From Microbacterium galbinum (GTDB taxonomy: Bacteria; Actinomycetota; Actinomycetes; Actinomycetales; Microbacteriaceae): a DNA stretch of 64,000 nucleotides. The translations under genes and the position numbers were made by a program. Below are positions 52,815 to 62,993 of this stretch, piece after piece. Each line of letters opens with the position of its first letter. Within the stretch, counting starts at the first letter, position 1. Under the pieces are notes generated by a model, which ran no database searches, was not told the origin of the DNA, and saw only the letters and a program-made list of their open reading frames with translations. The stretch covers positions 1 to 64,000 of the forward strand of contig NZ_JAHWXM010000003.1 in assembly GCF_023091225.1 (NCBI RefSeq), read 5' to 3'.

Positions 52815-53855
52815 GTGTCCGAGACTCCAGAAATCACCCCGGAAGCGGTCGAAGCAGCCGTCGCCGCCGCACTGGCAGCGATCAACGCAGCGACCGACAC
52901 CGCCGAGCTCAAGGCGGCCCGTGCCGCCCACGTGGCCGACGGTTCGCCCCTCGCCGTCCTGAACGCCTCGATGCGTCAGGTCGCCCCCGAGAACAAGGCC
53001 GCCTTCGGCAAGCTCGTCGGCCAGGGGCGCGGTCAGGTCACGCAGGCGCTCGCCGCCAAGGAGGCCGAGCTCGCTGCCGCCGAGGTCGCGGCGCGCCTCG
53101 AAGCCGAACGCATCGACATCACGGCGGTGCCGTCGCGCACGCGCGTCGGTGCGCGGCATCCGCTCTCCCTGCTCCAGGACCAGGTCTGCGACATCTTCGT
53201 GGGCATGGGATGGGAGATCGCGGAGGGTCCCGAGCTCGAGCACGAGTGGTTCAACTTCGACGCGCTCAACTTCGACGTCGACCACCCCGCCCGCCAGGAG
53301 CAGGACACGTTCTACGTCGACCCCGCCTCGCGACACCTCGTCATGCGCACGCACACGAGTCCCGTCCAGGTGCGCTCGATGCTCGACCGCGAGGTGCCGA
53401 TCTACGTGCTCTGCCCCGGGCGCGTCTACCGAACCGACGAGTTCGATGCGACGCACCTTCCGGTGTTCACCCAGTTCGAGGGTCTCGTGATCGACAAGGG
53501 CATCACGATGGCGCACCTCAAGGGCACGCTCGACCACTTCGCGAAGCAGCTGTTCGGTCCCGAGGCCAAGATGCGCTTCCGCACCAACTACTTCCCCTTC
53601 ACCGAGCCCTCCGCCGAGCTCGATCTGTGGCACCCCACTTTCAAGGGCGGCGCACGGTGGATCGAGTGGGGCGGCTGCGGCATGGTCAACCCGAACGTGC
53701 TGCGTGCGGCCGGGATCGATCCCGAGGTGTACAGCGGCTTCGCGTTCGGCATGGGCATCGAGCGGGGACTCATGTTCCGCAGCGATGTGCAGGACATGCG
53801 TGACATGGCCGAGGGCGATGTCCGATTCAGCGAGCAGTACGGGATGGTGGTGTGA
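52815..53855 (+). CDS. pheS: Phenylalanyl-tRNA synthetase alpha subunit
   Basis: A 346-residue class II synthetase. N-terminal helical region (about 1-100), motif 1 near RHPLSLLQDQVCDIFVGMGW, motif 2 CPGRVYRTDEFDATHLPVFT, motif 3 GFAFGMGIERGLMFRSDVQD. GTG 52815 is 14 bases after TAGACT (52801-52806), so nearly leaderless. pheT follows with a one-base overlap. Confidence 0.96.
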   Translation: MSETPEITPEAVEAAVAAALAAINAATDTAELKAARAAHVADGSPLAVLNASMRQVAPENKAAFGKLVGQGRGQVTQALAAKEAELAAAEVAARLEAERIDITAVPSRTRVGARHPLSLLQDQVCDIFVGMGWEIAEGPELEHEWFNFDALNFDVDHPARQEQDTFYVDPASRHLVMRTHTSPVQVRSMLDREVPIYVLCPGRVYRTDEFDATHLPVFTQFEGLVIDKGITMAHLKGTLDHFAKQLFGPEAKMRFRTNYFPFTEPSAELDLWHPTFKGGARWIEWGGCGMVNPNVLRAAGIDPEVYSGFAFGMGIERGLMFRSDVQDMRDMAEGDVRFSEQYGMVV

Positions 53856-56359
53856 TGCGCGTCCCGCTTTCGTGGTTGCGTGAGTACGTCGATGTGGCAG
53901 CGGATGCGTCCCCCGAGGACGTCCTCGCGGCACTGGTGACGGTCGGCTTCGAAGAGGAGGACGTGCACCGCTTCGACATCACGGGTCCGGTCGTCGTCGG
54001 ACAGGTGGTCTCGCTCGAGGGCGAACCGCAGTCCAACGGCAAGACCATCAACTGGTGCCAGGTCGACGTCGGCGAGGCGAACGGCGGCGTGCGCGGCATC
54101 GTCTGCGGCGCCCACAACTTCGTCGCCGGAGACAAGGTCATCGTGACGCTCCCGGGCGCGGTGCTGCCGGGCCCGTTCCCGATCGCGGCCCGCAAGACCT
54201 ACGGACACGTGTCGGACGGCATGATCGCCTCGGCGCGGGAGCTCGGGCTCGGTGACGAGCACAACGGCATCCTCGTGCTGTCCGACCTGGGGATCGACGC
54301 CCCGGTCGGTACCGACGCGATCGCCCTCCTCGGGCTCGACGACGTCGCGGTCGAGATCAACGTCACGCCCGACCGCGGGTACGCCTTCTCCCTGCGCGGC
54401 GTGGCCCGCGAGTACTCGCACGCGACGGGAGCGGAGTTCCGCGACCCGGCCGAGCGGGACTTCGCCGAGCTGCAGCCGGGCGACGGCCATGTCGCGATCG
54501 TCGACGATCAGGCGCCCGTGCGCGGACGTGTGGGCGCGAGCGAGTTCGTGACCCGGGTCGTCCGCGGGGTCGACCCGTCCCGCCCGACACCTCCCTGGAT
54601 GATCGCGCGGCTCTCGCTCGCGGGAATGCGCTCGCTCGGCGTGCTGATCGACATCACGAACTACGTCATGCTCGAACTCGGCCAGCCGCTGCACGGCTAC
54701 GACCTCGACAAGCTCACGGGCGGCATCACGGTGCGCCGCGCTCGGGCGGGCGAGAAGATGACGACTCTCGACGGCCAGGAGCGCACGCTCCACGTCGAGG
54801 ATCTGCTCATCACCGACGAATCCGGACCCATCGGCCTCGCCGGCGTCATGGGCGGCGGCACGACCGAGATGAGCGACACGACGACCGACGTCCTCATCGA
54901 GGCCGCGTCGTTCGATCCCACCACGATCGCGCGCACCGCACGCCGGCACAAGCTGCCCAGCGAGGCGTCCAAGCGCTTCGAGCGCGGCGTCGACCCGCTC
55001 ATCCCGTTCGTGGCGGCCCGTCGTGCGGCCGACCTCATGGTCGAGCTGGCCGGCGGTACGCTCACCGACGAGGGGGGCGCGCTCTTCGCCGAGGTCTTCG
55101 TCGGCGAGATCGACCTGCCCGCAGGCTTCGTCGAGGGCCTGATCGGCGTCGACTACACCGAGGCCGAGATCACCGGTGCCCTCACCACGATCGGTGCGGA
55201 GGTGACCGCTGCCGACGACGGGTGGACCGTCATCCCTCCGACCTGGCGTCCCGATCTGACCGACAAGTGGACGCTCGCCGAAGAGGTCGCCCGTATCCAC
55301 GGCCTCGACCGCATCCCCTCGGTGCTTCCCACGCCGCCGTCGGGCCGCGGGCTCACCGCGCACCAGCAGGGCCGCCGCCGGGTGGCGAACGCCCTGGCGT
55401 CCGCGGGCTTCGTCGAGACCCCCGCCTTCCCGTTCACGACCGAGGCGCAGAACGACCTCCACGGATCGGCGACGGGGGAGCACCTGCCCAGCATCCGGCT
55501 GGCGAACCCGCTCGACGGCCAGGCGCCGTTCCTGCGACGCTCGCTGGTGCCGGGGCTGCTCCAGACGGCGCACCGCAACATCTCACGCGGACTCACCGAC
55601 CTCGCGATCTTCGACACGGGTGCGGTGTTCCTGCCCGAAGCCGGGACGACCTACGGCACGGATGAGGTTCCGCCTCTCGGGGAGCGCCCCTCGGAGGAGA
55701 CCCTCGCCGAGCTGAACGCATCGATCCCGCCGCAGAACCGCTTCCTCGCCGCTCTCCTGACCGGGAACGCGACCCCGCGCCAGCCGGGACGTCCGGCCGA
55801 GGCGGCCGGGCTCTCGGATGCTCTCGACGCCGTGCGCGTGATCGCGACGGCCGCAGGCGTCGAGATCGATGTCATGCAGAGCACGCGTGCCGCCCTCCAC
55901 CCGGGGCGCACGGGCGACCTGCGCGTCGCGGATCGGGTCGTCGGCTACGTCGGCGAACTCCACCCCGCTGTCACCGCGGATGCGGATCTCCCGGGGCGAG
56001 CGACCGTGCTCGAGGTCGATCTCGATCTCGTGCTCTCCCTCGCGGGTGAGCGCATCGTCGCCGCATCGCTCTCGACGTTCCCCGCCGCGACGCAGGACGT
56101 CTCGCTCGCTGTGTCGATCGAGGTTCCGGCCGCGGATGTCGAGGCAGCACTCGCCGAGGGCGCGGGTGCACTCCTCGAATCAGTGCGCCTGGTCGACGAC
56201 TACCGCGGCGAGGGCGTTCCTTCGGGTTCGAAGAGCCTGAGTTTCGCCCTGCGTTTCCGCGCCGACGATCGCACTCTCACGGCGGCCGAGGCCAGTGAAG
56301 CCAAGCTCGCGGGCGTCGCCGTCGCCGCCGAGCGCTTCGGGGCGGCTCTCCGCGACTGA
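53855..56359 (+). CDS. pheT: Phenylalanyl-tRNA synthetase beta subunit
   Basis: A 834-residue subunit with tRNA-binding OB domain (VGQVVSLEGEPQSNGKTINW), B3/B4 editing domain, B5 domain and the C-terminal anticodon-binding FDX-ACB (LSTFPAATQDVSLAVSIEVP; KSLSFALRFRADDRTLTAAE). ATG 53855 overlaps the pheS stop. Confidence 0.96.
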   Translation: MRVPLSWLREYVDVAADASPEDVLAALVTVGFEEEDVHRFDITGPVVVGQVVSLEGEPQSNGKTINWCQVDVGEANGGVRGIVCGAHNFVAGDKVIVTLPGAVLPGPFPIAARKTYGHVSDGMIASARELGLGDEHNGILVLSDLGIDAPVGTDAIALLGLDDVAVEINVTPDRGYAFSLRGVAREYSHATGAEFRDPAERDFAELQPGDGHVAIVDDQAPVRGRVGASEFVTRVVRGVDPSRPTPPWMIARLSLAGMRSLGVLIDITNYVMLELGQPLHGYDLDKLTGGITVRRARAGEKMTTLDGQERTLHVEDLLITDESGPIGLAGVMGGGTTEMSDTTTDVLIEAASFDPTTIARTARRHKLPSEASKRFERGVDPLIPFVAARRAADLMVELAGGTLTDEGGALFAEVFVGEIDLPAGFVEGLIGVDYTEAEITGALTTIGAEVTAADDGWTVIPPTWRPDLTDKWTLAEEVARIHGLDRIPSVLPTPPSGRGLTAHQQGRRRVANALASAGFVETPAFPFTTEAQNDLHGSATGEHLPSIRLANPLDGQAPFLRRSLVPGLLQTAHRNISRGLTDLAIFDTGAVFLPEAGTTYGTDEVPPLGERPSEETLAELNASIPPQNRFLAALLTGNATPRQPGRPAEAAGLSDALDAVRVIATAAGVEIDVMQSTRAALHPGRTGDLRVADRVVGYVGELHPAVTADADLPGRATVLEVDLDLVLSLAGERIVAASLSTFPAATQDVSLAVSIEVPAADVEAALAEGAGALLESVRLVDDYRGEGVPSGSKSLSFALRFRADDRTLTAAEASEAKLAGVAVAAERFGAALRD

Positions 56360-56380
56360 GTCCCACCCGATCTCCTCGCA

Positions 56381-56427
56381 GGCACTGGCCGTCGCGCAGC
56401 GTTACCGCTAGCGCGACGGCCAGTGCC
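56381..56427. terminator. 17-base-pair stem between convergent genes
   Basis: GGCACTGGCCGTCGCGC (56381-56397) pairs perfectly with 56411-56427, with a 13-base loop. It lies after pheT and spans the last codons of the convergent ATPase gene, and should end both transcripts. Confidence 0.8.
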
Positions 56428-57550
56428 AGCTCGGACGCTCGAGCGGCAGCTGATCGCGCACACGGGTTCCGTAGCCGTTCGACTCGAGCTCGACGACCGA
56501 CCCGCCCGCCTCGGCGAGTGCGCGGCGGAGGGGTGCCGAGTGGGTGACGACGATCACCTGCGTCTGGGCCGCCGCATGAGCGAGCAACGAGCCGAGAGGG
56601 TCGATGAGGCTCTCGTGCAGGCTCGACTCGGGCTCATTGACGACGAGGAGCGGCGGCGGGTCGGCGGGCAGCAGTGCCGCGCACCACAGCAGGTACCTGA
56701 GCGTGCCGTCGGAGAGTTCGGCGGCGTCGAGCGGGCGCAGCAACCCGGGTTGCCGCAGTTGCAACCGGAACGAGCCGTCGGTGACGGATATCTGCACGCG
56801 TGATCCCGGGAAGGCGCGGTCGACCGCCTCGTCGAGCGGAGCGCCGCGTCCGGCTTCCGTCGTCGTCGCCCACACGGCGGCGAGGTCGGAGCCGTCGTCG
56901 CTCAGCCAGCGCGTGCGGGTTCCGACCTGCGGCTGTCGCGCGGGGGCGGACGCGTCGGTGCGGAAATGGTCGTAGAAGCGCCAGCTGGCGATCCGGGAGC
57001 GTAAGGATGCCGTCTCCCACCGCGCGGTGCCGTCGACGAGGTCGAGCAGCACGCTCTGCCCCGGTCCCATCGGCTGATCCACCGACTCCCAACCGTCGTC
57101 GCCCCGCACCCGCACGCCGCCGCGCTGACGATCGACGAACAGCGTTCCCGGCCGCGCGAACGGGCCGCTGAACAACTGTTCGCGTTTGATCTCCGGGTCG
57201 CGCGTGAAGAGGCTGCGCGCGTCGGTCTGCGGCAGGCCCAGGTCGATGAGGTACCCGACCTCGTCGGCGGCGATGCCGAGGCGCACCGAGATCGGTCGGG
57301 TACGTCGTGTGCCCTGGGCTCCCTCACCCTGCGGCGTCTCGGGGCCCGCCCACAGCACGCTGTCGAGGCCTCCCTCCCGTGCGACGGCGGCGACCGCGCG
57401 GCCGTGGCCGGTCGCTGCGAGCAGGCGCAACGCGCGGTAGAGGTTCGACTTGCCCGTGCCGTTCGCCCCCGTGATCACGGTGAGCGGATCGAGCGGCACG
57501 ACGACGTCGACGAGCGAGCGGTAGCCGGAAACGGCGAGGGTCGTGAGCAT
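56408..57550 (-). CDS. RecF-like AAA ATPase
   Basis: A 380-residue ATPase of the AAA_21/RecF-like group: Walker A GANGTGKSN (about 29-37), a middle region, and C-terminal LSDGTLRYLLWCAALLP with Walker B LLVVNEPESSLHESLI and VVTHSAPLRRAL. No TOPRIM domain, so not an OLD nuclease. Such proteins are often DNA-repair or defence-linked, but nothing nearby supports a defence role. Confidence 0.8.
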   Translation of the reverse strand: MLTTLAVSGYRSLVDVVVPLDPLTVITGANGTGKSNLYRALRLLAATGHGRAVAAVAREGGLDSVLWAGPETPQGEGAQGTRRTRPISVRLGIAADEVGYLIDLGLPQTDARSLFTRDPEIKREQLFSGPFARPGTLFVDRQRGGVRVRGDDGWESVDQPMGPGQSVLLDLVDGTARWETASLRSRIASWRFYDHFRTDASAPARQPQVGTRTRWLSDDGSDLAAVWATTTEAGRGAPLDEAVDRAFPGSRVQISVTDGSFRLQLRQPGLLRPLDAAELSDGTLRYLLWCAALLPADPPPLLVVNEPESSLHESLIDPLGSLLAHAAAQTQVIVVTHSAPLRRALAEAGGSVVELESNGYGTRVRDQLPLERPSWHWPSR

Positions 57551-57634
57551 GGCCCCATCGTGTCAGGCGCATCCGACACTCTGCTCTGAGCGGATGCGCT
57601 TCCGTCGGCGCGCCGATCCTGGTGTGCTGGTGTC

Positions 57635-58615
57635 ATGACGAAGGCCCTGATCCTCGGCGGCACCGGATGGCTGTCGAGTCGGATCGCCCGCCGCCTCCTC
57701 GACGAGGGCGCCGCCGTGACCTGCCTCGCGCGGGGGACCCGCCCGTTGCCGCCGGGGGCGACGCGCGTGGTCGGGGACCGGACCGGTGCCGATCCGTACG
57801 CGGCGCTCGACGGTGAATGGGACCTCGTGGTCGACGTCTCGTCCTCGGCGCTCCAGGTCGCCCGGGCCGTCGACGAGCTCGGAGACCGCGCCGCCCACTG
57901 GACCTTCGTGTCGTCCGTCTCGGTGTACGCCGAGGACGAGACGGTGGGCGCCGACGAGAGAGCGCCACGGCATCCGTCCTCCCGCGCGGAGGATGCCGAC
58001 TACGGTGCGCAGAAGGCGGCGGCGGAGGATGCCGTCGCCGCGCTGGGCGACCGGGCGCTGATCGTGCGACCCGGTCTGATCGTGGGCGAGGGCGACCCGA
58101 GCGACCGCTTCGGTTACTGGGCGGCGGCGTTCGCACGGGCGGGGGAGCGACCGGTGCTGGTGCCGCCCCTGGCCGGCCGGACCGCGCAGATCGTCGACGT
58201 CGACGACCTCGCCGCGTACGTCGCCTCCTCGCGAGCCGTCGGCGCGGTGAACGCGGTCGGCGACAGCATCCCGCTCGCCGACATGCTCGAGATCGTGCGC
58301 GGTGCCGCCGGACACACCGGCGGCGTGCGCGAGGCGAGCGAGGAGTGGTTGCGCGCGCGCAGCGTGGAGTACTGGATGGGCGTGCGCTCGTTGCCGCTCT
58401 GGTTGCCGGCCGACATGACCGGATTCATGACCCGTCGCAACGAGAGGTTCCTCGCGACGGGAGGCGCGCTGAGCCCGCTCGACGCGACGGCCGCGCGGGT
58501 CGTGGTCGACGAGCTCGTGCGCGGTGTGGATCGTCCGCGCCGCGCCGGGCTCAGCCGCGCGGAAGAGGCGGGTCTCCTCGGCGAGCTCGGCGGCCGGTCA
58601 CGGTCGCTTCGCTAG
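57635..58615 (+). CDS. NAD-dependent epimerase/dehydratase-like protein
   Basis: A 326-residue Rossmann protein: LILGGTGWLSSRIARRLLDE is the cofactor site, with YGAQKAAAEDA holding the YxxxK pair and VSSVSVYAEDE. Extended SDR-type. The substrate is unknown. It lies directly before the TPP riboswitch. Confidence 0.82.
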   Translation: MTKALILGGTGWLSSRIARRLLDEGAAVTCLARGTRPLPPGATRVVGDRTGADPYAALDGEWDLVVDVSSSALQVARAVDELGDRAAHWTFVSSVSVYAEDETVGADERAPRHPSSRAEDADYGAQKAAAEDAVAALGDRALIVRPGLIVGEGDPSDRFGYWAAAFARAGERPVLVPPLAGRTAQIVDVDDLAAYVASSRAVGAVNAVGDSIPLADMLEIVRGAAGHTGGVREASEEWLRARSVEYWMGVRSLPLWLPADMTGFMTRRNERFLATGGALSPLDATAARVVVDELVRGVDRPRRAGLSRAEEAGLLGELGGRSRSLR

Positions 58616-58618
58616 ACT
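58613..58618 (+). promoter_or_regulatory. -10 box of the thi transcript
   Basis: TAGACT overlaps the stop of the epimerase gene; the transcript should begin near 58625, the first base of the riboswitch. Confidence 0.5.
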
Positions 58619-58624
58619 CTGGGC

Positions 58625-58705
58625 GAGTGACACGGGGTGCCGCATCCGCGGCTGAGATCACACCCGTCGAACCTGATCTAGTTCGTACTAGCGAAGGGAT
58701 GTCGC
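58625..58705 (+). promoter_or_regulatory. TPP riboswitch (THI element)
   Basis: The thi-box core is visible: ACACGGGGTGCC (58629-58640), GCTGAGAT (58651-58658), ACCCGTCGAACCTGATC (58662-58678) and GCGAAGGGA (58691-58699). The closing stem pairs TGACA (58627-58631) with TGTCG (58700-58704). GAAGGGA doubles as the ribosome site 7 bases before the thiM ATG, so ligand binding should hide it and shut down translation. Confidence 0.93.
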
Positions 58706-58706
58706 A

Positions 58707-59555
58707 ATGAGCGATCTTCTGCGTCCATCGTCCGCCCCCTCGACCGCGCAGTCCGCGGCCGAACTGCTCGAAGCGCTGCGCACGGCTGCGCCGTTGACCC
58801 AGTGCATCACCAACGCGGTCGTCACCGGATTCACCGCCAACGTGCTGCTCGCGGTCGGAGCCGCGCCGGCGATGGTCGACATCGTGGGCGAGGCGGGGAT
58901 GTTCGCGGGTGCGGCCTCCGGGCTGCTCGTGAACCTCGGCACCCCGACCCCGGAACAGCGCGCGGCGAGCCTCGAGGCGGTCGAGGCGGCGACCCTCGCC
59001 GGCACTCCCTGGGTGCTCGATCCCGTCGCGATCGGTGTGCTCCCGGTGCGCACCTCCCTGGCGGGCGAGCTCGCCGAGCGTCGGCCGACGGCCATCCGCG
59101 GCAACGCGTCGGAGATCCTCGCGCTGGCGGGTATGAGCACGGGCGGACGCGGGGTCGATGCCACCGACGGCACCGAAGCCGCACTCGACGCGGCCCGACA
59201 CCTCGCTCGTCGCCATGGCAGCATCGTCGCCGTCTCGGGCGCCGTCGATCTGCTGACCGACGGCGAGCGGGTTCTCCGGCTGTCGAACGGTGACGCGCTC
59301 CTGACGCGCGTGACCGGAGGAGGATGCGCACTCGGGGCGGTGATGGCGGCGTTCCTCGGCACCGCCAGGGCGACCGACACCGGAGCGCTGGATGCCGTCG
59401 CCGGGGCTTCTCTCGTCTACACGATCGCCGCGGAGGATGCGGCGGCGTCGGCGCCGGGGCCGGGCAGCTTCGCCGTCGCCCTGCTGGACGCGCTCGCCGC
59501 CGTCGAGCCGGCAGAGGTCATCGCTCGCGCGCACGTCGAGGAGGGAGCGCGGTGA
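58707..59555 (+). CDS. thiM: Hydroxyethylthiazole kinase
   Basis: A 282-residue kinase that phosphorylates salvaged thiazole. Conserved: [44 protein letters not shown] and [18 protein letters not shown] with the catalytic Cys. Under the TPP riboswitch; overlaps the next gene by 4 bases (GTGA). Confidence 0.95.
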   Translation: MSDLLRPSSAPSTAQSAAELLEALRTAAPLTQCITNAVVTGFTANVLLAVGAAPAMVDIVGEAGMFAGAASGLLVNLGTPTPEQRAASLEAVEAATLAGTPWVLDPVAIGVLPVRTSLAGELAERRPTAIRGNASEILALAGMSTGGRGVDATDGTEAALDAARHLARRHGSIVAVSGAVDLLTDGERVLRLSNGDALLTRVTGGGCALGAVMAAFLGTARATDTGALDAVAGASLVYTIAAEDAAASAPGPGSFAVALLDALAAVEPAEVIARAHVEEGAR

Positions 59556-61708
59556 TCGCGGATCTCTCCCTGTACCTCGTGACGGACGCCGCCCTGTGCG
59601 GTGCACGCGGCGTCGTCGAGACCGTGCGGGAGGCGGTCGACGGTGGCGTGCGCATCGTCCAGCTCCGCGACAAGGATGCCGAGCACTCCGACGTGGTCGC
59701 TCGCCTGGTCGAGCTGTCGCGCGTGATCGATGGGCGAGCGCTCCTCGTGGTGAACGACCGTCTGGAGGCGGCTCTCGATGCACGCGCGCAGGGCGCCCGA
59801 GTCGACGGGGTGCATCTCGGTCAGGGCGACGAGTCGGCGCTCCACGCGCGTGCGGTGCTGGGACCCGACGCGCTGATCGGGCTCACGGCGAACAGTGCGG
59901 CCCATCTCGCCGCGCTCCACGCATTGCCCGAGGGCACGGTCGACTACCTCGGGGTGGGAGTCATCCGCCCGACGGCGACCAAGCCCGACCACCCGCCGGC
60001 TCTCGGCATCGAGGTGTTCCGGGCGTTCGCCCGGGCCACCGCCCTTCCCTGCGTCGCGATCGGTGGCGTCGGCATCGACGACACCGAGGATCTGCAGTCC
60101 GCCGGCGCCGCAGGGCTCGCCGTCGTCTCCGCGCTCTGCGCCTCGCCGGATCCGCGTGCCGCGGCCTCCGAGTTCCGCGCGCGGTGGCGGCGGGGCGCGG
60201 TGCCACGGGTGCTGAGTATCGCCGGCAGCGATCCCTCCGGCGGTGCGGGGATCCAGGCCGACCTCAAGTCGATCGCGGCGAACGGCGGATACGGGATGGC
60301 GGCGATCGCCGCGCTCACCGTGCAGAACACGCGCGGCGTGCGCGATGTGCACGTGCCGGACGCCGCGTTCCTCTCGGCGCAGCTGGAGGCGCTGTCGGAC
60401 GACATCGTGATCGACGCCGTCAAGATCGGGATGCTCGCGAACGTCGAGGCCGTGCGCGTCGTGAGTGCGTGGCTGAATCGGGTGCGCCCGCCGATCGTGG
60501 TGCTCGACCCCGTGATGGTGTCGACGAGCGGGGATCGTCTGCTCGACGCGGATGCCGAGGACGCTCTGGCCTCGCTGCTGCACCGCGCGCATCTCGTCAC
60601 CCCGAACCTCGCGGAACTCGCCGTCCTCACCCGCCGGGAGATCGAGGGATGGCCCGCGGCGCTCGCCGCAGCCGAGGAGCTGTCGACCGAGTACGGCACG
60701 GCGGTGCTGGTGAAGGGCGGTCACCTCCCCGGCGATCAGGCTCCGGACGCGATCATCGACGTGCGATCCGGCTCACGGGAGGAGTTCGGCGGCGGTCGCA
60801 TCGCGACGGCGAACACCCACGGCACGGGATGCTCTCTGTCCTCCGCCCTCGCGACACGACTCGCCCGCGGAGACGACCTCACCGAGGCGGTGCGCGCTGC
60901 GCGGAGCTGGCTGCGCGAGTCGCTGCGGGAGAGCGGTGCCCTGCACGTCGGTGGCGGTCACGGCCCGGTGCATCACTTCGCGGGGCTCTGGGCGCGGGGC
61001 GGTGCGGGCACGCGACCGCTCCCGGAGGAGGTCGCCGAGGACTGGTGGCAGGGCATCGCCGGGATCCGGGCGGGCATCGACGGCCTCCCGTTCGTCCGCG
61101 GACTCGCCGACGGTTCCCTCCCCACGGAGGACTTCCTCTTCTACCTTGCGCAGGACGCGCTGTATCTCCGTGACTATGCGCGCGTCCTCGCCGATGCCGC
61201 CCGACTCGCACCCACCCCGGACGAGCAGGCGTTCTGGGCGGAATCGGCCCGCGGGTCGATCCTGGGTGAGCTCGAACTGCACGCCTCCTGGTTGACACCG
61301 GCGCAGGGGGTGGCGGCGGCCACGTTCGCCGCGGACGCCTCGCCGACGACAACCGCATACCTCGACCACCTGCGATCCGTGGCGTTCGGGGGTGACTATC
61401 CCGAGCTGATCGCCGCCGTGCTGCCGTGCTTCTGGCTCTACACGGACCTCGGCGAGCGTCTGCACGCGGGGGAGTTCGGGGAGCGCGCCCGAGACCCGGA
61501 GCATCCGTACGCCACGTGGCTCGCGACGTATGCCGACCCCGCCTTCGCCGAGGCGACCGCCCGGGCGATCGCGTTCGTCACCCGGGCGGCGGCCGCGGCG
61601 GATGACGAGACCCGCGCGCGCATGCGGCGTGCGTTCGAACGCTCCAGCGTTCACGAGCAGGCGTTCTTCCGTGCCCCGGGGGAGCGGGGCGGCGACTCGG
61701 TGACGTGA
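59552..61708 (+). CDS. thiED-tenA: ThiE-ThiD-TenA trifunctional fusion
   Basis: A 718-residue fusion. Residues 1-212 are thiamine phosphate synthase ([38 protein letters not shown]). Residues 218-475 are HMP-P kinase ([41 protein letters not shown]). Residues 495-718 are a TenA-type thiaminase II ([20 protein letters not shown] with D535; [14 protein letters not shown] with C626). All three active sites look complete. It joins salvage (TenA, ThiD) and coupling (ThiE) steps after ThiM on one riboswitch-controlled mRNA. GTG start at 59552. Confidence 0.93.
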   Translation: MIADLSLYLVTDAALCGARGVVETVREAVDGGVRIVQLRDKDAEHSDVVARLVELSRVIDGRALLVVNDRLEAALDARAQGARVDGVHLGQGDESALHARAVLGPDALIGLTANSAAHLAALHALPEGTVDYLGVGVIRPTATKPDHPPALGIEVFRAFARATALPCVAIGGVGIDDTEDLQSAGAAGLAVVSALCASPDPRAAASEFRARWRRGAVPRVLSIAGSDPSGGAGIQADLKSIAANGGYGMAAIAALTVQNTRGVRDVHVPDAAFLSAQLEALSDDIVIDAVKIGMLANVEAVRVVSAWLNRVRPPIVVLDPVMVSTSGDRLLDADAEDALASLLHRAHLVTPNLAELAVLTRREIEGWPAALAAAEELSTEYGTAVLVKGGHLPGDQAPDAIIDVRSGSREEFGGGRIATANTHGTGCSLSSALATRLARGDDLTEAVRAARSWLRESLRESGALHVGGGHGPVHHFAGLWARGGAGTRPLPEEVAEDWWQGIAGIRAGIDGLPFVRGLADGSLPTEDFLFYLAQDALYLRDYARVLADAARLAPTPDEQAFWAESARGSILGELELHASWLTPAQGVAAATFAADASPTTTAYLDHLRSVAFGGDYPELIAAVLPCFWLYTDLGERLHAGEFGERARDPEHPYATWLATYADPAFAEATARAIAFVTRAAAAADDETRARMRRAFERSSVHEQAFFRAPGERGGDSVT

Positions 61709-61713
61709 CGGAT

Positions 61714-61743
61714 TTGCGGATGCCGTCGAGGGCGCGCTATCGT
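61714..61743 (+). promoter_or_regulatory. Promoter of the arg leader frame
   Basis: TTGCGG (61714-61719), an 18-base spacer, and TATCGT (61738-61743) place the transcription start at or next to ATG 61750. Confidence 0.6.
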
Positions 61744-61749
61744 CGCGAC

Positions 61750-61830
61750 ATGCCTTCGGCCGCTTCCGCTGTCTCGACGCTCGTCCCGAGCGCCGCTCCG
61801 GTGCGCCGACGCCGCGACCGCCGACGTTAG
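61750..61830 (+). CDS. Arginine-rich leader peptide upstream of argC
   Basis: A 26-codon frame, MPSAASAVSTLVPSAAPV then RRRRDRRR and stop. Seven of the last eight codons are Arg (CGC and CGA, one CGT). The ATG is exactly 12 bases after a TATCGT -10, the same leaderless geometry used by other genes in the window. It lies 98 bases before argC. Amino-acid operons in actinobacteria are known to use short leader peptides rich in the cognate residue; this frame fits that role for arginine. It could be a chance frame in GC-rich DNA, but promoter, start and Arg run coincide. Confidence 0.6.
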   Translation: MPSAASAVSTLVPSAAPVRRRRDRRR

Positions 61831-61928
61831 GCGACCCCGCGCTCCTGCCTGCCGATCCCGGCGGACGATGGTCGAGCACCGGTGTCGCCGCCCCGGTCCC
61901 CGACAGCCCCGACCGTTAAGGTAGAAGC
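61831..61928 (+). promoter_or_regulatory. Candidate attenuator region between leader and argC
   Basis: CGGCGG (61859-61864) can pair with CCGCCG of the Arg codons (61818-61823) or with CCGCC downstream (61888-61892), giving two exclusive folds that a stalled ribosome could choose between. CGCC/GGCG (about 61820-61834) folds across the leader stop. TAAGGT (61917-61922) is 12 bases before the argC ATG and may be a second leaderless promoter or a ribosome site (AAGG). No T run is seen. Confidence 0.45.
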
Positions 61929-62993
61929 ATGACGTACTCCGTCGCCGTCTCCGGCGCATCCGGCTACGCGGGCGGCGAGATCCTCCGCCTCCTCGCCGCT
62001 CATCCAGACATCGAGATCCGCACCGTCACGGCGCACTCGAACGCCGGACAGCCGCTCGTCCAGCATCAGCCCCACCTGCGCTCCCTCGCGCACCTCACCC
62101 TGCAGGACACCACGCCCGAGATCCTCGCGGGTCACGACATCGTCGTGCTCGCGCTGCCGCACGGACAGTCCGGGCAGTACACGGACGCGCTGGGCGACGT
62201 TCCGCTCGTCATCGACGCCGGTGCCGATCACCGTCTGACGTCGCAGGACGCCTGGGACGCGTTCTACGGAGGCACCTTCCACGATGCCTGGACCTACGGC
62301 GTGCCCGAGCTCCTCGTCGACGGAACGAAGCAGCGCGAGCGCCTGCGCGGTGCCACACGCATCGCTGCTCCCGGCTGCAACGCCTCCACCGTCAGCCTCA
62401 GCCTCGCCCCCGGGGTCGCCGCCGGTGTGATCGACCCGGGCGACATCGTCTCGGTGCTCGCGGTCGGCCCCTCCGGTGCGGGAAAGAACCTGAAGACCAA
62501 CCTGCTCGCCAGCGAGGTCCTCGGCACCGCGAACCCCTACGCCGTGGGCGGCACCCACCGGCACATCCCCGAGATCCGGCAGGCGCTCGCCGCAGCTGCG
62601 CCCGCGAGCACCGGCGCATCGGGCGACGGCATCCGCATCTCGTTCACCCCGGTGATCGTGCCGATGTCGCGGGGGATCCTCGCGACGTCGACCGCGCCGA
62701 TCGTGCCCGGTGCGTCCGACGCCGACATCCGCGCCGCCTGGCAGAACGCCTACGGTGACGAGACCTTCGTGCAGCTGCTGCCCGAGGGCGTGTTCCCGCG
62801 CACGGCCGACGTGCTCGGTGCGAACACCGCGCTGATCGGTCTCGCGATCGACCGTGCGGCGAATCGGGTCACGGTGGTCGCCGCGGTCGACAACCTCGTC
62901 AAGGGCACCGCCGGCGCCGCCATCCAGTCCATGAACATCGCGCTCGGCCTCCCCGAGGACCGCGCGCTCTCAGTGAACGGAGTCGCCCCGTGA
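61929..62993 (+). CDS. argC: N-acetyl-gamma-glutamyl-phosphate reductase
   Basis: A 354-residue reductase of arginine synthesis. The NADP site is [20 protein letters not shown], the catalytic Cys is in [13 protein letters not shown], and the C-terminal NIALGLPED is typical. ATG 61929. argJ overlaps by 4 bases. Start of an argCJ... operon. Confidence 0.95.
   Translation: MTYSVAVSGASGYAGGEILRLLAAHPDIEIRTVTAHSNAGQPLVQHQPHLRSLAHLTLQDTTPEILAGHDIVVLALPHGQSGQYTDALGDVPLVIDAGADHRLTSQDAWDAFYGGTFHDAWTYGVPELLVDGTKQRERLRGATRIAAPGCNASTVSLSLAPGVAAGVIDPGDIVSVLAVGPSGAGKNLKTNLLASEVLGTANPYAVGGTHRHIPEIRQALAAAAPASTGASGDGIRISFTPVIVPMSRGILATSTAPIVPGASDADIRAAWQNAYGDETFVQLLPEGVFPRTADVLGANTALIGLAIDRAANRVTVVAAVDNLVKGTAGAAIQSMNIALGLPEDRALSVNGVAP

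Noticed and set aside
56408-57550. OLD-family defence nuclease
   Set aside because: The ATPase has no TOPRIM domain and no partner gene; flanks are housekeeping genes.
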